From Bacillus sp. CECT 9360 (GTDB taxonomy: Bacteria > Bacillota > Bacilli > Bacillales > DSM-1321), in assembly GCF_918741275.1 (NCBI RefSeq), contig NZ_CAKKNA010000013.1, forward strand, positions 1 to 64,000: a stretch of DNA of 64,000 nt, written 5' to 3'. The notes beneath the pieces were generated by a model. The model saw only the letters and a list, made by a program, of their open reading frames with translations, was not told where the DNA came from and did no database searches. Of this stretch, positions 34,907-44,986 are shown in pieces (the first letter of the stretch is position 1; every line of letters starts with the position of its first letter). A program made the position numbers and the translations under genes.

Positions 34907-35026
34907 AGATGGATTTTAGGACTGGCCATAGGGACCCACGCAGAAGGAACTGGTATACAGTTCCTTTTTGCTGCCCTATGGATAGTCTTTTTTTATTTTT
35001 CTATTAGACCGTAAAGGAGAATACAT

Positions 35027-35797
35027 ATGAGCATCTATCAGCACTTCAGGCCGGAAGAGAAAGAATTCATTGATCAGGCCCTGAATTGGATCACGCAGGC
35101 AAGAACTTTATATGCTCCTAAACTGACGGATTTTCTTGATCCACGCGCGCAGCAGATCGTACAAACCTTACTTGGAAACGATGAAGAAATTTCGTTTCAT
35201 CTATTTGGCGGGAATGATACGGCGGAAAGAAAGAGAGCGATTCTTTGCCCGGACTATTTTTCCCCTGCGGAAAGCGATTTTCAGGTCGCTTTATTCGAAA
35301 TCACCTACCCCAGTAAATTTGTGAACATCGATCACAGGCAGGTGCTCGGTACACTGATGTCACTTGGGTTGAAGCGCGAAAAATATGGGGACATTCTCAT
35401 TTCCGGCGAACGGGTGCAGTTTATTGCTGCCGCAGAAATTGAAACCTATTTGCTAAACAATCTGGACAAAATCGGAAAGGCTTCAGTTACGCTAAAAAAG
35501 CGGGCGTTAAAGGACGTCCTTCAATCAGAAGAAGAATGGGTGGAACATACCGTCACGGTCAGCTCGATGAGACTTGACACAATCATTTCGACGGTTATTA
35601 ATCTCTCCCGTCAGAAAGCGCAGGTCTTGATTTCAAGCGGCAAAGTCAAAATGAATTTTAAGCAAACGGAGAATGTATCCATCGAATGCAAAGAAGGGGA
35701 TACGCTGTCCATCCGCGGATTCGGGCGCTGTAAAATCATGTCGTTAGAAGGAAAAACCAAGAAGGACAAATGGAGAATCACAATTGGAAGGTTATGA
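35027..35797 (+). CDS. ylmH: S4-domain RNA-binding protein YlmH
   Basis: A 256-residue protein with an N-terminal alpha/beta domain and a C-terminal S4 RNA-binding domain (about 180-245, MRLDTIISTVINLSRQKAQV and ISSGKVKMNF). In B. subtilis YlmH has been implicated in ribosome-associated quality control, partly overlapping RqcH, which is also in this window. The ATG 35027 follows AAAGGAG. It precedes divIVA. Confidence 0.93.
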   Translation: MSIYQHFRPEEKEFIDQALNWITQARTLYAPKLTDFLDPRAQQIVQTLLGNDEEISFHLFGGNDTAERKRAILCPDYFSPAESDFQVALFEITYPSKFVNIDHRQVLGTLMSLGLKREKYGDILISGERVQFIAAAEIETYLLNNLDKIGKASVTLKKRALKDVLQSEEEWVEHTVTVSSMRLDTIISTVINLSRQKAQVLISSGKVKMNFKQTENVSIECKEGDTLSIRGFGRCKIMSLEGKTKKDKWRITIGRL

Positions 35798-35836
35798 GAA
35801 CCAAAAATAATTGAAAAATAAGCAGGATTTACTAAA

Positions 35837-35866
35837 TTGTTGTCGAAACTTATAGTATTATATAAT
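35837..35866 (+). promoter_or_regulatory. Candidate divIVA promoter
   Basis: TATAAT at 35861-35866 with TTGTTG at 35837-35842 (18-bp spacer); TTGTCG at 35840 with a 15-bp spacer is an alternative. The gene lies 29 bp further on. Confidence 0.55.
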
Positions 35867-35894
35867 AGAGTAGAATTTGTTTTGGAGGTGCCAT

Positions 35895-36398
35895 ATGGCC
35901 TTAACCCCGTTAGATATACATAATAGGGAATTCAGTAAAGGATTCCGTGGGTATGATGAGGATGAAGTAAATGAATTTCTTGACCAGATTATAAAAGATT
36001 ATGAGATTGTTCTTCGCGAAAAGCAGGAACTTGAACACAAGTTGAATGAAGTACACGATCGGCTGGGCCATTTTACTAGTATCGAAGAAACATTGAACAA
36101 GTCTATCGTGATTGCCCAGGAAGCTGGAGAAGATGTAAAAAGGAATGCCCAAAAAGAAGCAAAGCTTATTATAAAAGAAGCTGAAAAGAACGCTGATCGC
36201 ATCGTCAATGATTCCTTGTTCAAAGCGAGAAAAATCGCGATGGATATTGAAGAGTTGAAAAAACAGTCCAAAGTTTTCCGGACACGTTTTAAGATGCTCG
36301 TTGAGGCACAGCTTGATTTGCTGGATAATGATGACTGGGACAACCTGTTGGAATACGATATCGATGCCACCGATATAACCGTTGACGAAGAAATGTAA
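35895..36398 (+). CDS. divIVA: Septum-site and polar scaffold protein DivIVA
   Basis: DivIVA binds negatively curved membrane at poles and septa, and recruits MinJ and, in sporulation, RacA. The 167-residue protein has the conserved membrane-binding N-terminus (ALTPLDIHNREFSKGFRGYD, then EDEVNEFLDQI), with the exposed Phe and Arg of the tip loop in SKGFRGY, followed by two long coiled coils (about 30-60 and 68-150). ATG 35895 follows GGAGGTGCC; the frame's upstream extension to 35877 would include the ribosome site. It is in the standard place before ileS. Confidence 0.97.
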   Translation: MALTPLDIHNREFSKGFRGYDEDEVNEFLDQIIKDYEIVLREKQELEHKLNEVHDRLGHFTSIEETLNKSIVIAQEAGEDVKRNAQKEAKLIIKEAEKNADRIVNDSLFKARKIAMDIEELKKQSKVFRTRFKMLVEAQLDLLDNDDWDNLLEYDIDATDITVDEEM

Positions 36399-36469
36399 GA
36401 GCTCACTTGACGGTTCGCACTTATTTCGCATATAATTTGTAAACAATAGAATCATATCGATATCATACG

Positions 36470-36752
36470 ATGAGAGGGACAGTACGTTTCTTCAAAGCCA
36501 TATGAAAAAAGGTTCTTCCTTACAATGAGCGAGCCGGGGAAAGTGGAAGCCCGGTATAGGCGGAGAAATGGAAAATCACCCTGGAGTTCCGAGTTGAACC
36601 CGAAAGGAAGTAAGCGAGGCGAGTCATTCACGTTACGAATGCTCAAGAGGACAAAGCGTGGCTGTAAGCCTCGTTTATGTCTAACCAGGGTGGTACCGCG
36701 GGAATCAAGCTTTCTCGTCCCTTATATGGGATGAGAGGGCTTTTTTTATTTT
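36470..36752 (+). promoter_or_regulatory. T-box leader of ileS
   Basis: This is a tRNA-sensing leader. It has an AGTA bulge sequence near the base of stem I (about 36480), a probable isoleucine specifier ATC at 36575-36577, the T-box core ACCAGGGTGGTACCGCGG at about 36684-36701, and the terminator stem TCTCGTCCC with GGGATGAGA (about 36713-36738) plus a T-run. Uncharged tRNA-Ile would stabilise the antiterminator and switch on ileS. The specifier choice is by eye and less certain than the T-box itself. Confidence 0.93.
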
Positions 36753-36801
36753 CTTGAACCAGATCTTCATTATATCGATATAAAAATTTGGAGGAATGGA
36801 A

Positions 36802-39567
36802 ATGGAGTACAAAGATACATTATTGATGCCAAATACTGAATTTCCAATGCGCGGCAACCTGCCAAAGCGTGAGCCGGAAATCCAGGCAATTTGGAATGAA
36901 AAAGATATTTATCGTAGGGTACAGGAACATACAAAGGGCCGCCCTTTATTTATTTTGCATGACGGACCGCCCTATGCAAATGGGGATATTCATATGGGGC
37001 ATGCGCTAAACAAAATTCTGAAGGATTTTATTGTCCGTTATAAATCGATGAGCGGCTATCATGCCCCGTATGTGCCCGGCTGGGATACGCATGGTCTTCC
37101 AATCGAAACGGCCCTGACGAAAAAGGGAGTAAAGCGTAAAGAAATGAGCGTGGCGGAATTCCGCAAGCTGTGTGAAGAATACGCATACGAGCAAATTAGT
37201 AGCCAACGTGAGCAATTCAAGCGACTTGGCGTTCGCGGCGATTGGGAAAATCCTTATATTACGCTCAAGCCTGAATATGAAGCGCAACAGATTAAAGTAT
37301 TCGGCGAGATGGCGAAAAAAGGGTATATCTATAAAGGGCTTAAGCCGGTTTACTGGTCACCGTCCAGTGAGTCTGCGCTTGCCGAAGCCGAAATCGAATA
37401 CCAGGACAAACGTTCAGCATCCATTTATGTAGGGTTTGAGGTTACCGATGGAAAAGGCGTAATTGAAGAGGGCGTTAAAATTGTCATTTGGACGACTACG
37501 CCTTGGACAATTCCAGCGAATCTCGGAATTTCGGTCCACCCTGACTTAACTTACGTGGTCGTTGAAACAGAAGGCGAAAAGTATTTAGTAGCGGAAGCTT
37601 TACTTGAATCTGTGGCACAAGAGGTTCCATGGGAAAGCCATAAAGTTGTCAAAACAGTAAAGGGAAGTGAGCTTGAAAGAATCGTGGCCAAACATCCGCT
37701 CTACGATCGTGAATCTCTTGTTGTACTCGGTGATCATGTTACGACGGATGCCGGAACAGGCTGTGTCCACACGGCACCAGGTCACGGGGAAGACGACTTC
37801 ATTGTCGGGCAGAAATATGGGTTAGACGTACTTTGCCCGGTCGATGAAAAAGGAGTTATGACAAAAGAAGCCGGAGAATTCGCGGGGTTATTCTATGATG
37901 AAGCGAACAAGCCGATCACGGAAAGGCTTCAAGAAGCAGGTGCTCTTTTAAAGCTTTCGTTCATTACCCACTCCTACCCGCATGACTGGCGTACGAAAAA
38001 GCCGACGATCTTCCGGGCAACGGCGCAATGGTTCGCCTCAATCAAGGATTTCCGCCAGGATTTATTAAAGGCTGTGGAGGAAACCAAATGGGTGCCCACA
38101 TGGGGTGAGACACGTCTGTATAACATGGTGCGTGACCGTGGGGACTGGTGTATTTCCCGCCAGCGTGCATGGGGTGTTCCGATTCCGGTCTTTTATGCAG
38201 AAAACGGAGAACCGATTATTACCGACGAAACAATTGAACATGTTTCCGGCCTGTTCCGCGAGCATGGTTCTAATGTATGGTTTGAGCGTGACGCTAAAGA
38301 TTTGCTTCCGGAAGGCTTTACGCACGACGGCAGTCCAAATGGAAAATTCACAAAAGAAACGGATATCATGGATGTTTGGTTCGATTCCGGATCTTCCCAC
38401 CAGGCAGTGCTTGTAGAGCGTGAAGAACTAGAGAGGCCTGCTGATTTGTATCTGGAGGGCTCTGACCAATATCGCGGCTGGTTCAACTCTTCGCTTTCCA
38501 CAGGTGTAGCGGTAAGCGGAAAAGCTCCTTATAAAGGCGTGTTAAGCCACGGTTTTGCTTTGGATGGCGAAGGAAGGAAGATGAGTAAATCGATTGGTAA
38601 TACCGTTGTACCTGCAAAAGTCATGAATCAACTCGGTGCTGACATACTGAGGCTGTGGGTGGCATCTGTTGACTATCAGTCAGATGTACGTGTGTCCAAT
38701 CCAATCTTAAAGCAGGTTTCCGAAGTGTATAGAAAGATCCGTAATACGTTCCGTTTCCTTCTCGGAAACCTGGATGGATTTAATCCTGAAACGGATAAAG
38801 CTAGCTTTAACGAGCTTCGCGAAGTCGACCGATTTATGCTTATTAAATTGAACAAGCTTGTGAAGCATTCAAAAAAGGCATACGACAATTACGAATTTGC
38901 AAACATTTATCACCTGGTCAATAATTTCTGTACGCTTGACCTCAGTGCTTTCTATCTTGATTATGCGAAGGATATTTTATACTGTGAAGCGCCGGACAAC
39001 CATGAAAGAAGAGCGATCCAAACGGTTCTTTATGAATCATTACTAGTCCTTGCCAAGCTTGTATCGCCAATTCTTTCCCATACAGCGGATGAGGTATGGA
39101 CCTTCATTCCTGGCGTAAACGAGGAAAGCGTTCAAATGACGCTTATGCCTGATGAAATTGAAATAAATAATGCACAGGAAATCGAAGAGAAATGGAACAC
39201 GTTTTTATCTTTGCGTAACGATGTTCTAAAAGCATTGGAAGAAGCACGTAATGAAAAAATCATCGGTAAATCTTTAAATGCGAAAGTGACGGTTTATGTA
39301 AATGAGGATAGCAAGCAATTGCTTGACAGCATCGATGAAAACCTGGAGCAATTGTTCATCGTCTCTGCATTCGAGGTAGCAGGCAATATCGAAGCCGCTC
39401 CCGAACATGCGCTTAAACTCGAAAAAGCAGCGATTGTAGTTACGAAAGCGGACGGGGAGACATGCGAGCGCTGTTGGAATGTTTCTGAAGATGTTGGTCA
39501 TGTTGAGGAGCATCCAACTCTCTGCTCTCGCTGTGCTACTGTCATCCATGAACATTATTCAAACTAA
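36802..39567 (+). CDS. ileS: Isoleucyl-tRNA synthetase
   Basis: IleS charges tRNA-Ile. The 921-residue class I enzyme shows the HIGH motif as H64-M-G-H67, the editing (CP1) domain (about 190-400), KMSKS at 593-597 and a C-terminal zinc site with cysteines 888, 891, 908 and 911. I start it at ATG 36802 ([10 protein letters not shown]), since GGAGG at 36790-36794 is 7 nt upstream; ATG 36796 is only one base from that site. It is of the bacterial type with a zinc-binding tail. Control is by the T-box upstream. Confidence 0.97.
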   Translation: MEYKDTLLMPNTEFPMRGNLPKREPEIQAIWNEKDIYRRVQEHTKGRPLFILHDGPPYANGDIHMGHALNKILKDFIVRYKSMSGYHAPYVPGWDTHGLPIETALTKKGVKRKEMSVAEFRKLCEEYAYEQISSQREQFKRLGVRGDWENPYITLKPEYEAQQIKVFGEMAKKGYIYKGLKPVYWSPSSESALAEAEIEYQDKRSASIYVGFEVTDGKGVIEEGVKIVIWTTTPWTIPANLGISVHPDLTYVVVETEGEKYLVAEALLESVAQEVPWESHKVVKTVKGSELERIVAKHPLYDRESLVVLGDHVTTDAGTGCVHTAPGHGEDDFIVGQKYGLDVLCPVDEKGVMTKEAGEFAGLFYDEANKPITERLQEAGALLKLSFITHSYPHDWRTKKPTIFRATAQWFASIKDFRQDLLKAVEETKWVPTWGETRLYNMVRDRGDWCISRQRAWGVPIPVFYAENGEPIITDETIEHVSGLFREHGSNVWFERDAKDLLPEGFTHDGSPNGKFTKETDIMDVWFDSGSSHQAVLVEREELERPADLYLEGSDQYRGWFNSSLSTGVAVSGKAPYKGVLSHGFALDGEGRKMSKSIGNTVVPAKVMNQLGADILRLWVASVDYQSDVRVSNPILKQVSEVYRKIRNTFRFLLGNLDGFNPETDKASFNELREVDRFMLIKLNKLVKHSKKAYDNYEFANIYHLVNNFCTLDLSAFYLDYAKDILYCEAPDNHERRAIQTVLYESLLVLAKLVSPILSHTADEVWTFIPGVNEESVQMTLMPDEIEINNAQEIEEKWNTFLSLRNDVLKALEEARNEKIIGKSLNAKVTVYVNEDSKQLLDSIDENLEQLFIVSAFEVAGNIEAAPEHALKLEKAAIVVTKADGETCERCWNVSEDVGHVEEHPTLCSRCATVIHEHYSN

Positions 39568-39577
39568 TAATTGTAAT

Positions 39578-39613
39578 GAGGAGTGGTAGCCTTTTGGCTC
39601 TGCTCCTTTTTCT
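39578..39613 (+). terminator. Terminator after ileS
   Basis: GGAG..TAGCC and GGCT..CTCC form an interrupted stem with a TTTT loop, followed by TTTTTC. Confidence 0.75.
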
Positions 39614-39637
39614 ATAGCACGCAGGGGTCCCCCCTTG

Positions 39638-39722
39638 AACTTTCGCTGAAATCAGAGGTATTTTCGCTTATGTACGGGCAGTTTGCGTAAATGGACATTC
39701 TTTTCGCGTAAGTCGGCTTGCG
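39638..39722. repeat. Short degenerate minisatellite, about four 20-21-bp units
   Basis: The word TTTCGCT/TTTGCG/TTTCGCG recurs near 39641, 39662, 39682 and 39702, that is every 20-21 bp, followed in each unit by a variable GTAAATGG- or TTATGTACGG-like part. It sits in the ileS-lspA gap, after the ileS terminator. A remaining TTTTTC at about 39725 may be a fifth, decayed unit. Confidence 0.6.
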
Positions 39723-39810
39723 ATTTTTCTAGCTGATTTTAATTAGGCAAATTTTTCGGAGTATGCTACAATTCAAAAGGAAACTTTTTAGATAGTTTGG
39801 GGGATAAAGT

Positions 39811-40281
39811 GTGTTTTATTACTTGATTGCCATGTTGATTATTGCTCTGGATCAGTTTACGAAATGGCTGGTCGTGAAAAACATGGAGCTTGGACAAAGT
39901 ATCGAAATTATCAATAACTTTCTATACATAACGTCGCATCGCAATCGCGGGGCGGCTTGGGGTATTTTAGAAGGGCAAATGTGGTTTTTTTACTTGATTA
40001 CGACTATCGTGATCATTGGCCTCGTATATTACCTTCAGAAAATGGGAAAGCAAAGTGTATTGCTTGGAACAGCGCTTGGTTTTATGCTCGGCGGTGCGAT
40101 TGGCAACTTTATTGACCGATTAGTGAGAAAAGAAGTGGTCGACTTTGTTCATACGTTTCCTTTCGGTTATAATTTCCCGATATTCAATATTGCGGATTCG
40201 GCCCTTTGTATTGGAGTAGGGATGCTAATTATTTATATGTTTTTAGAAGAAAAGCTAGCCAAGGAGAAAAAGAATGGATAA
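39811..40281 (+). CDS. lspA: Prolipoprotein signal peptidase (signal peptidase II)
   Basis: LspA is the membrane aspartic protease that cleaves signal peptides of lipid-modified prolipoproteins. The 156-residue protein has four membrane segments. DQFTKWLV (about 10-17), NRGAAWG (about 48-54), [11 protein letters not shown] (about 93-103, catalytic Asp) and [11 protein letters not shown] (about 127-137, catalytic Asp) are conserved. It starts at GTG 39811 with GGGGGA upstream. It overlaps rluD by 8 bp. Confidence 0.96.
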   Translation: MFYYLIAMLIIALDQFTKWLVVKNMELGQSIEIINNFLYITSHRNRGAAWGILEGQMWFFYLITTIVIIGLVYYLQKMGKQSVLLGTALGFMLGGAIGNFIDRLVRKEVVDFVHTFPFGYNFPIFNIADSALCIGVGMLIIYMFLEEKLAKEKKNG

Positions 40282-41191
40282 CGTAACATACACCCTGAAT
40301 GAAACACATCAAAAAGAACGGATTGATAAAGTACTGTCCGTCTTAAATGAAGATTGGTCCAGGTCATATGTACAGCAGTTGATAAAGGACGGGCATGTAC
40401 TTGCTAACGGGGCGGTCATTAAGACGAATTACAAATGCAGTTCCGGGGACGAGGTCGAAGTGAATCTGCCTGATCTCCAGGAGCTTGATGTAATGCCTGA
40501 AGACATGGATCTCGATATTTACTATGAAGACAGCGATGTGCTCGTCGTCAACAAGCCGCGCGGAATGGTCGTCCACCCCGCACCCGGTCATACATCCGGC
40601 ACGCTTGTAAATGGTTTGATGGCGTATTGCCAGGACTTATCAGGCATCAATGGCGTCATGCGTCCGGGAATTGTGCACCGGATTGATATGGATACGTCTG
40701 GGCTTCTAATGGTTGCGAAGAATGATATGGCCCATGAAAGCCTCGTGCAGCAGCTTGTTGATAAAACGGTTACCCGCAAATACCAGGCAATCGCTCACGG
40801 TGTGGTCCCGCATGATTACGGAACGATCGACGCGCCGATCGGTCGCGATAAAAAAGACCGGCAAAGCATGACGGTAACTGAAGAGAATTCGAAGCATGCA
40901 GTGACCCATTTTAAGGTTCTGGAGCGGTTTCAATCATTTACTTATGTGGAATGCCAGCTTGAAACAGGCCGGACCCATCAGATTCGAGTCCATCTGAAAT
41001 ATATTGGCTACCCAATTGCCGGAGACCCGAAATACGGCCCGAGAAAAACCTTGACCGATATTAAAGGACAGGCGCTACATGCAGGAGTTTTAGGATTTGT
41101 GCACCCAAGGACAAAGGAATATATAGAATTTGAGGCGCCGCTTCCGAAGGATTTCGAACACGTGCTTGACTATTTGCGAAAAAGCAATTGA
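40274..41191 (+). CDS. rluD: RluD-family 23S rRNA/tRNA pseudouridine synthase (YlyB)
   Basis: A 305-residue pseudouridine synthase of the RluA/RluD class. An N-terminal S4 domain (about 15-70) precedes the catalytic domain with [11 protein letters not shown]; Asp138 is the expected catalytic aspartate. [10 protein letters not shown] is a further family motif. The exact target uridines cannot be told from sequence. The start ATG 40274 lies within the lspA end with AAGGAGAAA upstream. The pyr promoter -35 box overlaps its stop codon. Confidence 0.93.
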   Translation: MDNVTYTLNETHQKERIDKVLSVLNEDWSRSYVQQLIKDGHVLANGAVIKTNYKCSSGDEVEVNLPDLQELDVMPEDMDLDIYYEDSDVLVVNKPRGMVVHPAPGHTSGTLVNGLMAYCQDLSGINGVMRPGIVHRIDMDTSGLLMVAKNDMAHESLVQQLVDKTVTRKYQAIAHGVVPHDYGTIDAPIGRDKKDRQSMTVTEENSKHAVTHFKVLERFQSFTYVECQLETGRTHQIRVHLKYIGYPIAGDPKYGPRKTLTDIKGQALHAGVLGFVHPRTKEYIEFEAPLPKDFEHVLDYLRKSN

Positions 41192-41216
41192 CAAAATCCG
41201 CAAAAAAATTTAAGAT
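41188..41216 (+). promoter_or_regulatory. Sigma-A promoter of the pyr operon
   Basis: TTGACA at 41188-41193, whose TGA is the rluD stop codon, and TAAGAT at 41211-41216 with a 17-bp spacer. It feeds the first PyrR attenuator. Confidence 0.7.
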
Positions 41217-41221
41217 GAATC

Positions 41222-41355
41222 TAATCAAATAAGAACCTTTAACACAGTCCAGAGAGGCTGAGAAGGAAGCGGAGCGTTAAGGATATACTACAGCTATATC
41301 CTGATTCTAACGAGCAAAATCCTCATGCCCTCTTGGCATGGGGATTTTTTTATAT
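41222..41355 (+). promoter_or_regulatory. PyrR-dependent attenuator 1 (leader)
   Basis: The PyrR-binding loop AGTCCAGAGAGGCT is at 41246-41259, followed by the antiterminator region and the terminator AATCCTCATGCC with GGCATGGGGATT plus T's (about 41319-41352). With UMP bound, PyrR holds the anti-antiterminator and transcription stops before pyrR. Confidence 0.92.
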
Positions 41356-41367
41356 GAAACGGGGTGA

Positions 41368-41916
<549 letters not shown>

Positions 41917-41924
41917 ATTTAGAG

Positions 41925-42033
41925 CCTTTTTAAAAGCAGTCCAGCGAGGCTGACAAGAGGAGTATAAGCTGCATGGAAACGGCATGCTTACTTTCAACAC
42001 AACCTCTTTGTCATTCAGACAAAGAGGTTTTTA
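41925..42033 (+). promoter_or_regulatory. PyrR-dependent attenuator 2 (pyrR-pyrP)
   Basis: PyrR-binding loop AGTCCAGCGAGGCT at 41938-41951. Terminator stem AACCTCTTTGTC with GACAAAGAGGTT at 42001-42029, followed by T's. Confidence 0.92.
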
Positions 42034-42061
42034 AAAAGAAGAAAGTATAATTTTTCAATAA

Positions 42062-42190
42062 GGACAGGTGTCTAGCTCCAGCGCCTAGCCCCTCGAGGTC
42101 ATAAGCCACCCCGCTTCAGAAATCAGGATTTCCTGCGTGGGGTTGTCTTATGCTTGTCGGGGCTGAGCAAGGCGCTTGCGCTTTTCAAGG
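42062..42190. repeat. Structured intergenic repeat, copy G, in the pyr operon
   Basis: Starts GACAGGTGTCTAGCTCCAGC and ends AAGGCGCTTGCGCTTTT, sharing both ends with the element at 62968. It folds on itself: AGCGCCTAGCCCC with GGGGCTGAGCAAGGCGCT, and CCACCCCGC with GCGTGGGGT inside. I recall very similar GGTGTCTAGCTCCAGCGCC sequences in other Bacillaceae genomes. It lies between attenuator 2 and the pyrP ribosome site, so it is in the mRNA. Confidence 0.85.
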
Positions 42191-42200
42191 GGGAATTGTC

Positions 42201-43520
42201 ATGGAAGAAACAAAAAGAGATGTCATTTTAGATGTAAGGGACGTACCTTCACCGGCTCAATGGTTTACGTTAAGCTTGCAGCATTTATTCGCCATGTTCG
42301 GGGCTACCGTTTTAGTACCCTTCCTGGTGGGATTGAGCCCGGGTATCGCACTCATATCAAGCGGCCTTGGAACGCTATCATACTTACTTATTACAAAAGG
42401 GCAGATTCCGGCCTATCTCGGATCATCTTTCGCGTTCATCGCGCCGATTATCTCGGCAAAAGCGCTCGGTGGACCGGAAGCAGCGATGATTGGTTGTTTC
42501 TTCGCAGGCATGGTATACGGAATCATCGCTTTGATTATCAAAAAGGTCGGGCTACAATGGCTGATGAACATTCTGCCTCCAGTAGTTGTCGGTCCGGTCA
42601 TTATTGTTATTGGATTGGGACTCGCAGGTACAGCAGTTAATATGGCGATGTATGAAAATCCCGGGGCACCTGCGGATGAACTCATTTACAGTACAACCCA
42701 TATTACCGTCGCCCTGGTTACATTGGCTGTGACCATTGTATGTTCGATTTTCTTAAGAGGGTTCCTTGGGCTGATTCCAATCCTGATTGGGATCATTGTC
42801 GGCTATGCCACAGCTTATTTTTCTGGAATCATCGATTTCAGCGGAATCCAAAACGCTAAATGGTTCCAAATGCCCGACTTCATGGTTCCGTTCGCCACAT
42901 ACACACCGAACTTTTCATGGGAAGTAATTTTCATCATGGTGCCGGTGGCCATTGTCACGCTGGCGGAACATATTGGCCATCAGATGGTGTTAAGCAAAGT
43001 AGTTGGAAAGAACTTTATTGAAAAACCGGGTCTGCACAGATCGATTGCCGGTGACGGGGTCGGAATTATGATTGGCTCGGTTATCGGAGGACCGCCGCTA
43101 ACCTCTTACGGGGAAAATATCGGTGTGTTGGCAATCACACGGGCATTCAGTGTCTATGTCATCGGGGGAGCCGGCGTAATCGCCATTATATTCGGCTTTA
43201 TTGGAAAAATTTCAGCCGTCATCAGTTCGATTCCGCAAGCTGTCATGGGAGGGATCTCCATCCTGCTTTTTGGGATTATCGCTTCCAGCGGACTGCGTAT
43301 GCTGATTGATAATAAAGTTGATTTTGGAAAGAACCGAAACTTGATGATCGCTTCTGTAATTCTTGTCATCGGCGTCGGCGGTGCGTTTGTAAAACTATCT
43401 GATAAAATTTCACTTTCCGGAATGGCCTTAGCCGCGATTATCGGTATCTTGCTCAACTTGGTTCTTCCGGGAAGGGATCAGGCAACCAGTGCTAGTGCTA
43501 CAATTGTAGAAGAAAAATAA
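42201..43520 (+). CDS. pyrP: Uracil permease PyrP
   Basis: PyrP is the proton-coupled uracil importer of the NCS2 (UraA) family. The 439-residue protein has about 14 membrane segments. SLQHLFAMFGATVLVPFLVG (about 23-42), QIPAYLGSSFAFIAPI, the conserved Glu in VTLAEHIGHQ (about 258-267) and PPLTSYGENIGVLA are visible. The start is ATG 42201 after AAGGGGGAA; the frame opens back to 42150 inside the repeat, which is not taken as coding. Confidence 0.95.
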   Translation: MEETKRDVILDVRDVPSPAQWFTLSLQHLFAMFGATVLVPFLVGLSPGIALISSGLGTLSYLLITKGQIPAYLGSSFAFIAPIISAKALGGPEAAMIGCFFAGMVYGIIALIIKKVGLQWLMNILPPVVVGPVIIVIGLGLAGTAVNMAMYENPGAPADELIYSTTHITVALVTLAVTIVCSIFLRGFLGLIPILIGIIVGYATAYFSGIIDFSGIQNAKWFQMPDFMVPFATYTPNFSWEVIFIMVPVAIVTLAEHIGHQMVLSKVVGKNFIEKPGLHRSIAGDGVGIMIGSVIGGPPLTSYGENIGVLAITRAFSVYVIGGAGVIAIIFGFIGKISAVISSIPQAVMGGISILLFGIIASSGLRMLIDNKVDFGKNRNLMIASVILVIGVGGAFVKLSDKISLSGMALAAIIGILLNLVLPGRDQATSASATIVEEK

Positions 43521-43537
43521 ACGAAGCAAATAATGAT

Positions 43538-43675
43538 TCACCTTTTAATTGAAGTCCAGAGAGGCTTAAAAGGGTGGTGCGAAAATCAAAGACAGGAAGG
43601 CTGGCAATGACTGCTTTTCATCTTTGATTTGCATATTGCCGCCCTGAGCCTATCTTTGGCCAGGGTGTTTTTTAT
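43538..43675 (+). promoter_or_regulatory. PyrR-dependent attenuator 3 (pyrP-pyrC)
   Basis: The binding hairpin CCTTTTAA..TTAAAAGG encloses AGTCCAGAGAGGCT at 43553-43566. The terminator GCCCTGAGCC with GGCCAGGGT plus T's lies at about 43640-43673. In B. subtilis this third attenuator precedes pyrB; here it precedes pyrC directly. Confidence 0.9.
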
Positions 43676-43699
43676 TGAAAAAGCAGAGGAGGAAGATTC

Positions 43700-44986
43700 A
43701 TGAAAACGGTCATCAAAAATGGGGTATTACTCGATAATGAAGGGAATCTTGTGCAAGCTGACATTGCTTTTGAAGGAAAGATAATCACCGATGTGGCAGA
43801 AGATATTTCGACCGAAGACTGTGAAATGATAGATGCGGCCGGAATGCTTGTAGCCCCAGGTTTTATAGATTTGCACATCCACTTGCGAGAGCCGGGCGGA
43901 GAAAAGAAAGAGACGATTGAGACGGGTACGATGGCCGCTGCCAGGGGCGGATATACAACAGTGGCCGCAATGCCAAACACTCGGCCGGTGCCGGACAGCA
44001 AGGAACAAATGAACTGGCTCAAGCAAAGAATCGATGAAACCGGGCATGTCCGGGTGCTTCCTTACGCTTCGATTACCGTACGGGAGCTTGGAAAAGAACT
44101 GACCGATTTTGAAGGGTTGAAGCAAGCAGGCGCATTTGCATTCACAGATGACGGGGTTGGAGTCCAAGAAGCAGGAATGATGCTTGCCGCCATGAAAAAA
44201 GCCGCTGCTGTGAATATGCCGATTGTCGCCCATTGCGAGGATAATACGTTAATCAATAAAGGATCTGTTCATGAAGGTGATTTTTCGAGATTAACCGGAT
44301 TAACCGGGATTCCTTCAGTTTGTGAATCCGTGCATATCGCCAGGGACGTTCTGTTAGCGGAAGCCGCCGGCTGCCATTACCATGTCTGCCATATCAGCAC
44401 GAAGGAATCAGTAAGGGCAGTAAGGGACGCTAAAAGAGCCGGGATCCATGTTACCGCTGAAGTGACACCCCATCATCTGTTGCTTTGTGATGAGGACATT
44501 CCGGGACTGGACCCGAATTATAAAATGAATCCCCCGCTAAGAGGTCGGGATGATCGCGCTGCACTGCTGGAAGGGCTGCTGGACGGAACGATCGATTTTA
44601 TCGCCACAGACCATGCTCCCCATACGGCTGAAGAAAAAGCGGAAGGCATGAAGCTCGCTCCATTCGGAATTGTTGGTTTGGAGACGGCATTCCCGCTTCT
44701 TTACACCCATTTTGTAAAAAAAGGAATTCTCTCTTTGAAAGAATTAATCGACTTTTTAACGGTGAAACCTGCTGAAAGCTTTTCGCTGCCATATGGCCGG
44801 TTAGAAGCAGGCGCGATTGCCGATATGGTTTTACTTGATTTAGAAACAGAAAAAGAAATTGACATCCGAGAATTCGCATCCAAAGGGAAGAATACTCCTT
44901 TTCATGGCCAAACCTGCTGTGGCTGGCCGGTTATGACGATTGCGGAAGGCAAAAAGGCTTGGGAAAAAGGACGTGGAAATCAATGA
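43700..44986 (+). CDS. pyrC: Dihydroorotase PyrC
   Basis: PyrC cyclises carbamoyl-aspartate to dihydroorotate. The 428-residue type I zinc enzyme has the metal motif [10 protein letters not shown] (His59 and His61), DDGVGVQ, HCEDN, and IATDHAPHT near residue 303. The ATG 43700 follows AGAGGAGGAAG. It is the first biosynthetic gene here, because pyrB, which normally precedes it, is absent. Its stop overlaps the next start (ATGA). Confidence 0.97.
   Translation: MKTVIKNGVLLDNEGNLVQADIAFEGKIITDVAEDISTEDCEMIDAAGMLVAPGFIDLHIHLREPGGEKKETIETGTMAAARGGYTTVAAMPNTRPVPDSKEQMNWLKQRIDETGHVRVLPYASITVRELGKELTDFEGLKQAGAFAFTDDGVGVQEAGMMLAAMKKAAAVNMPIVAHCEDNTLINKGSVHEGDFSRLTGLTGIPSVCESVHIARDVLLAEAAGCHYHVCHISTKESVRAVRDAKRAGIHVTAEVTPHHLLLCDEDIPGLDPNYKMNPPLRGRDDRAALLEGLLDGTIDFIATDHAPHTAEEKAEGMKLAPFGIVGLETAFPLLYTHFVKKGILSLKELIDFLTVKPAESFSLPYGRLEAGAIADMVLLDLETEKEIDIREFASKGKNTPFHGQTCCGWPVMTIAEGKKAWEKGRGNQ

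Noticed and set aside
36525-36734. Small frame of 69 codons upstream of ileS
   Set aside because: It lies wholly in the T-box leader, whose RNA motifs explain the sequence.
39568-39810. A ylyA-like gene between ileS and lspA
   Set aside because: B. subtilis has ylyA there, but this 243-bp gap contains only a terminator, the short repeat and the lspA ribosome site.
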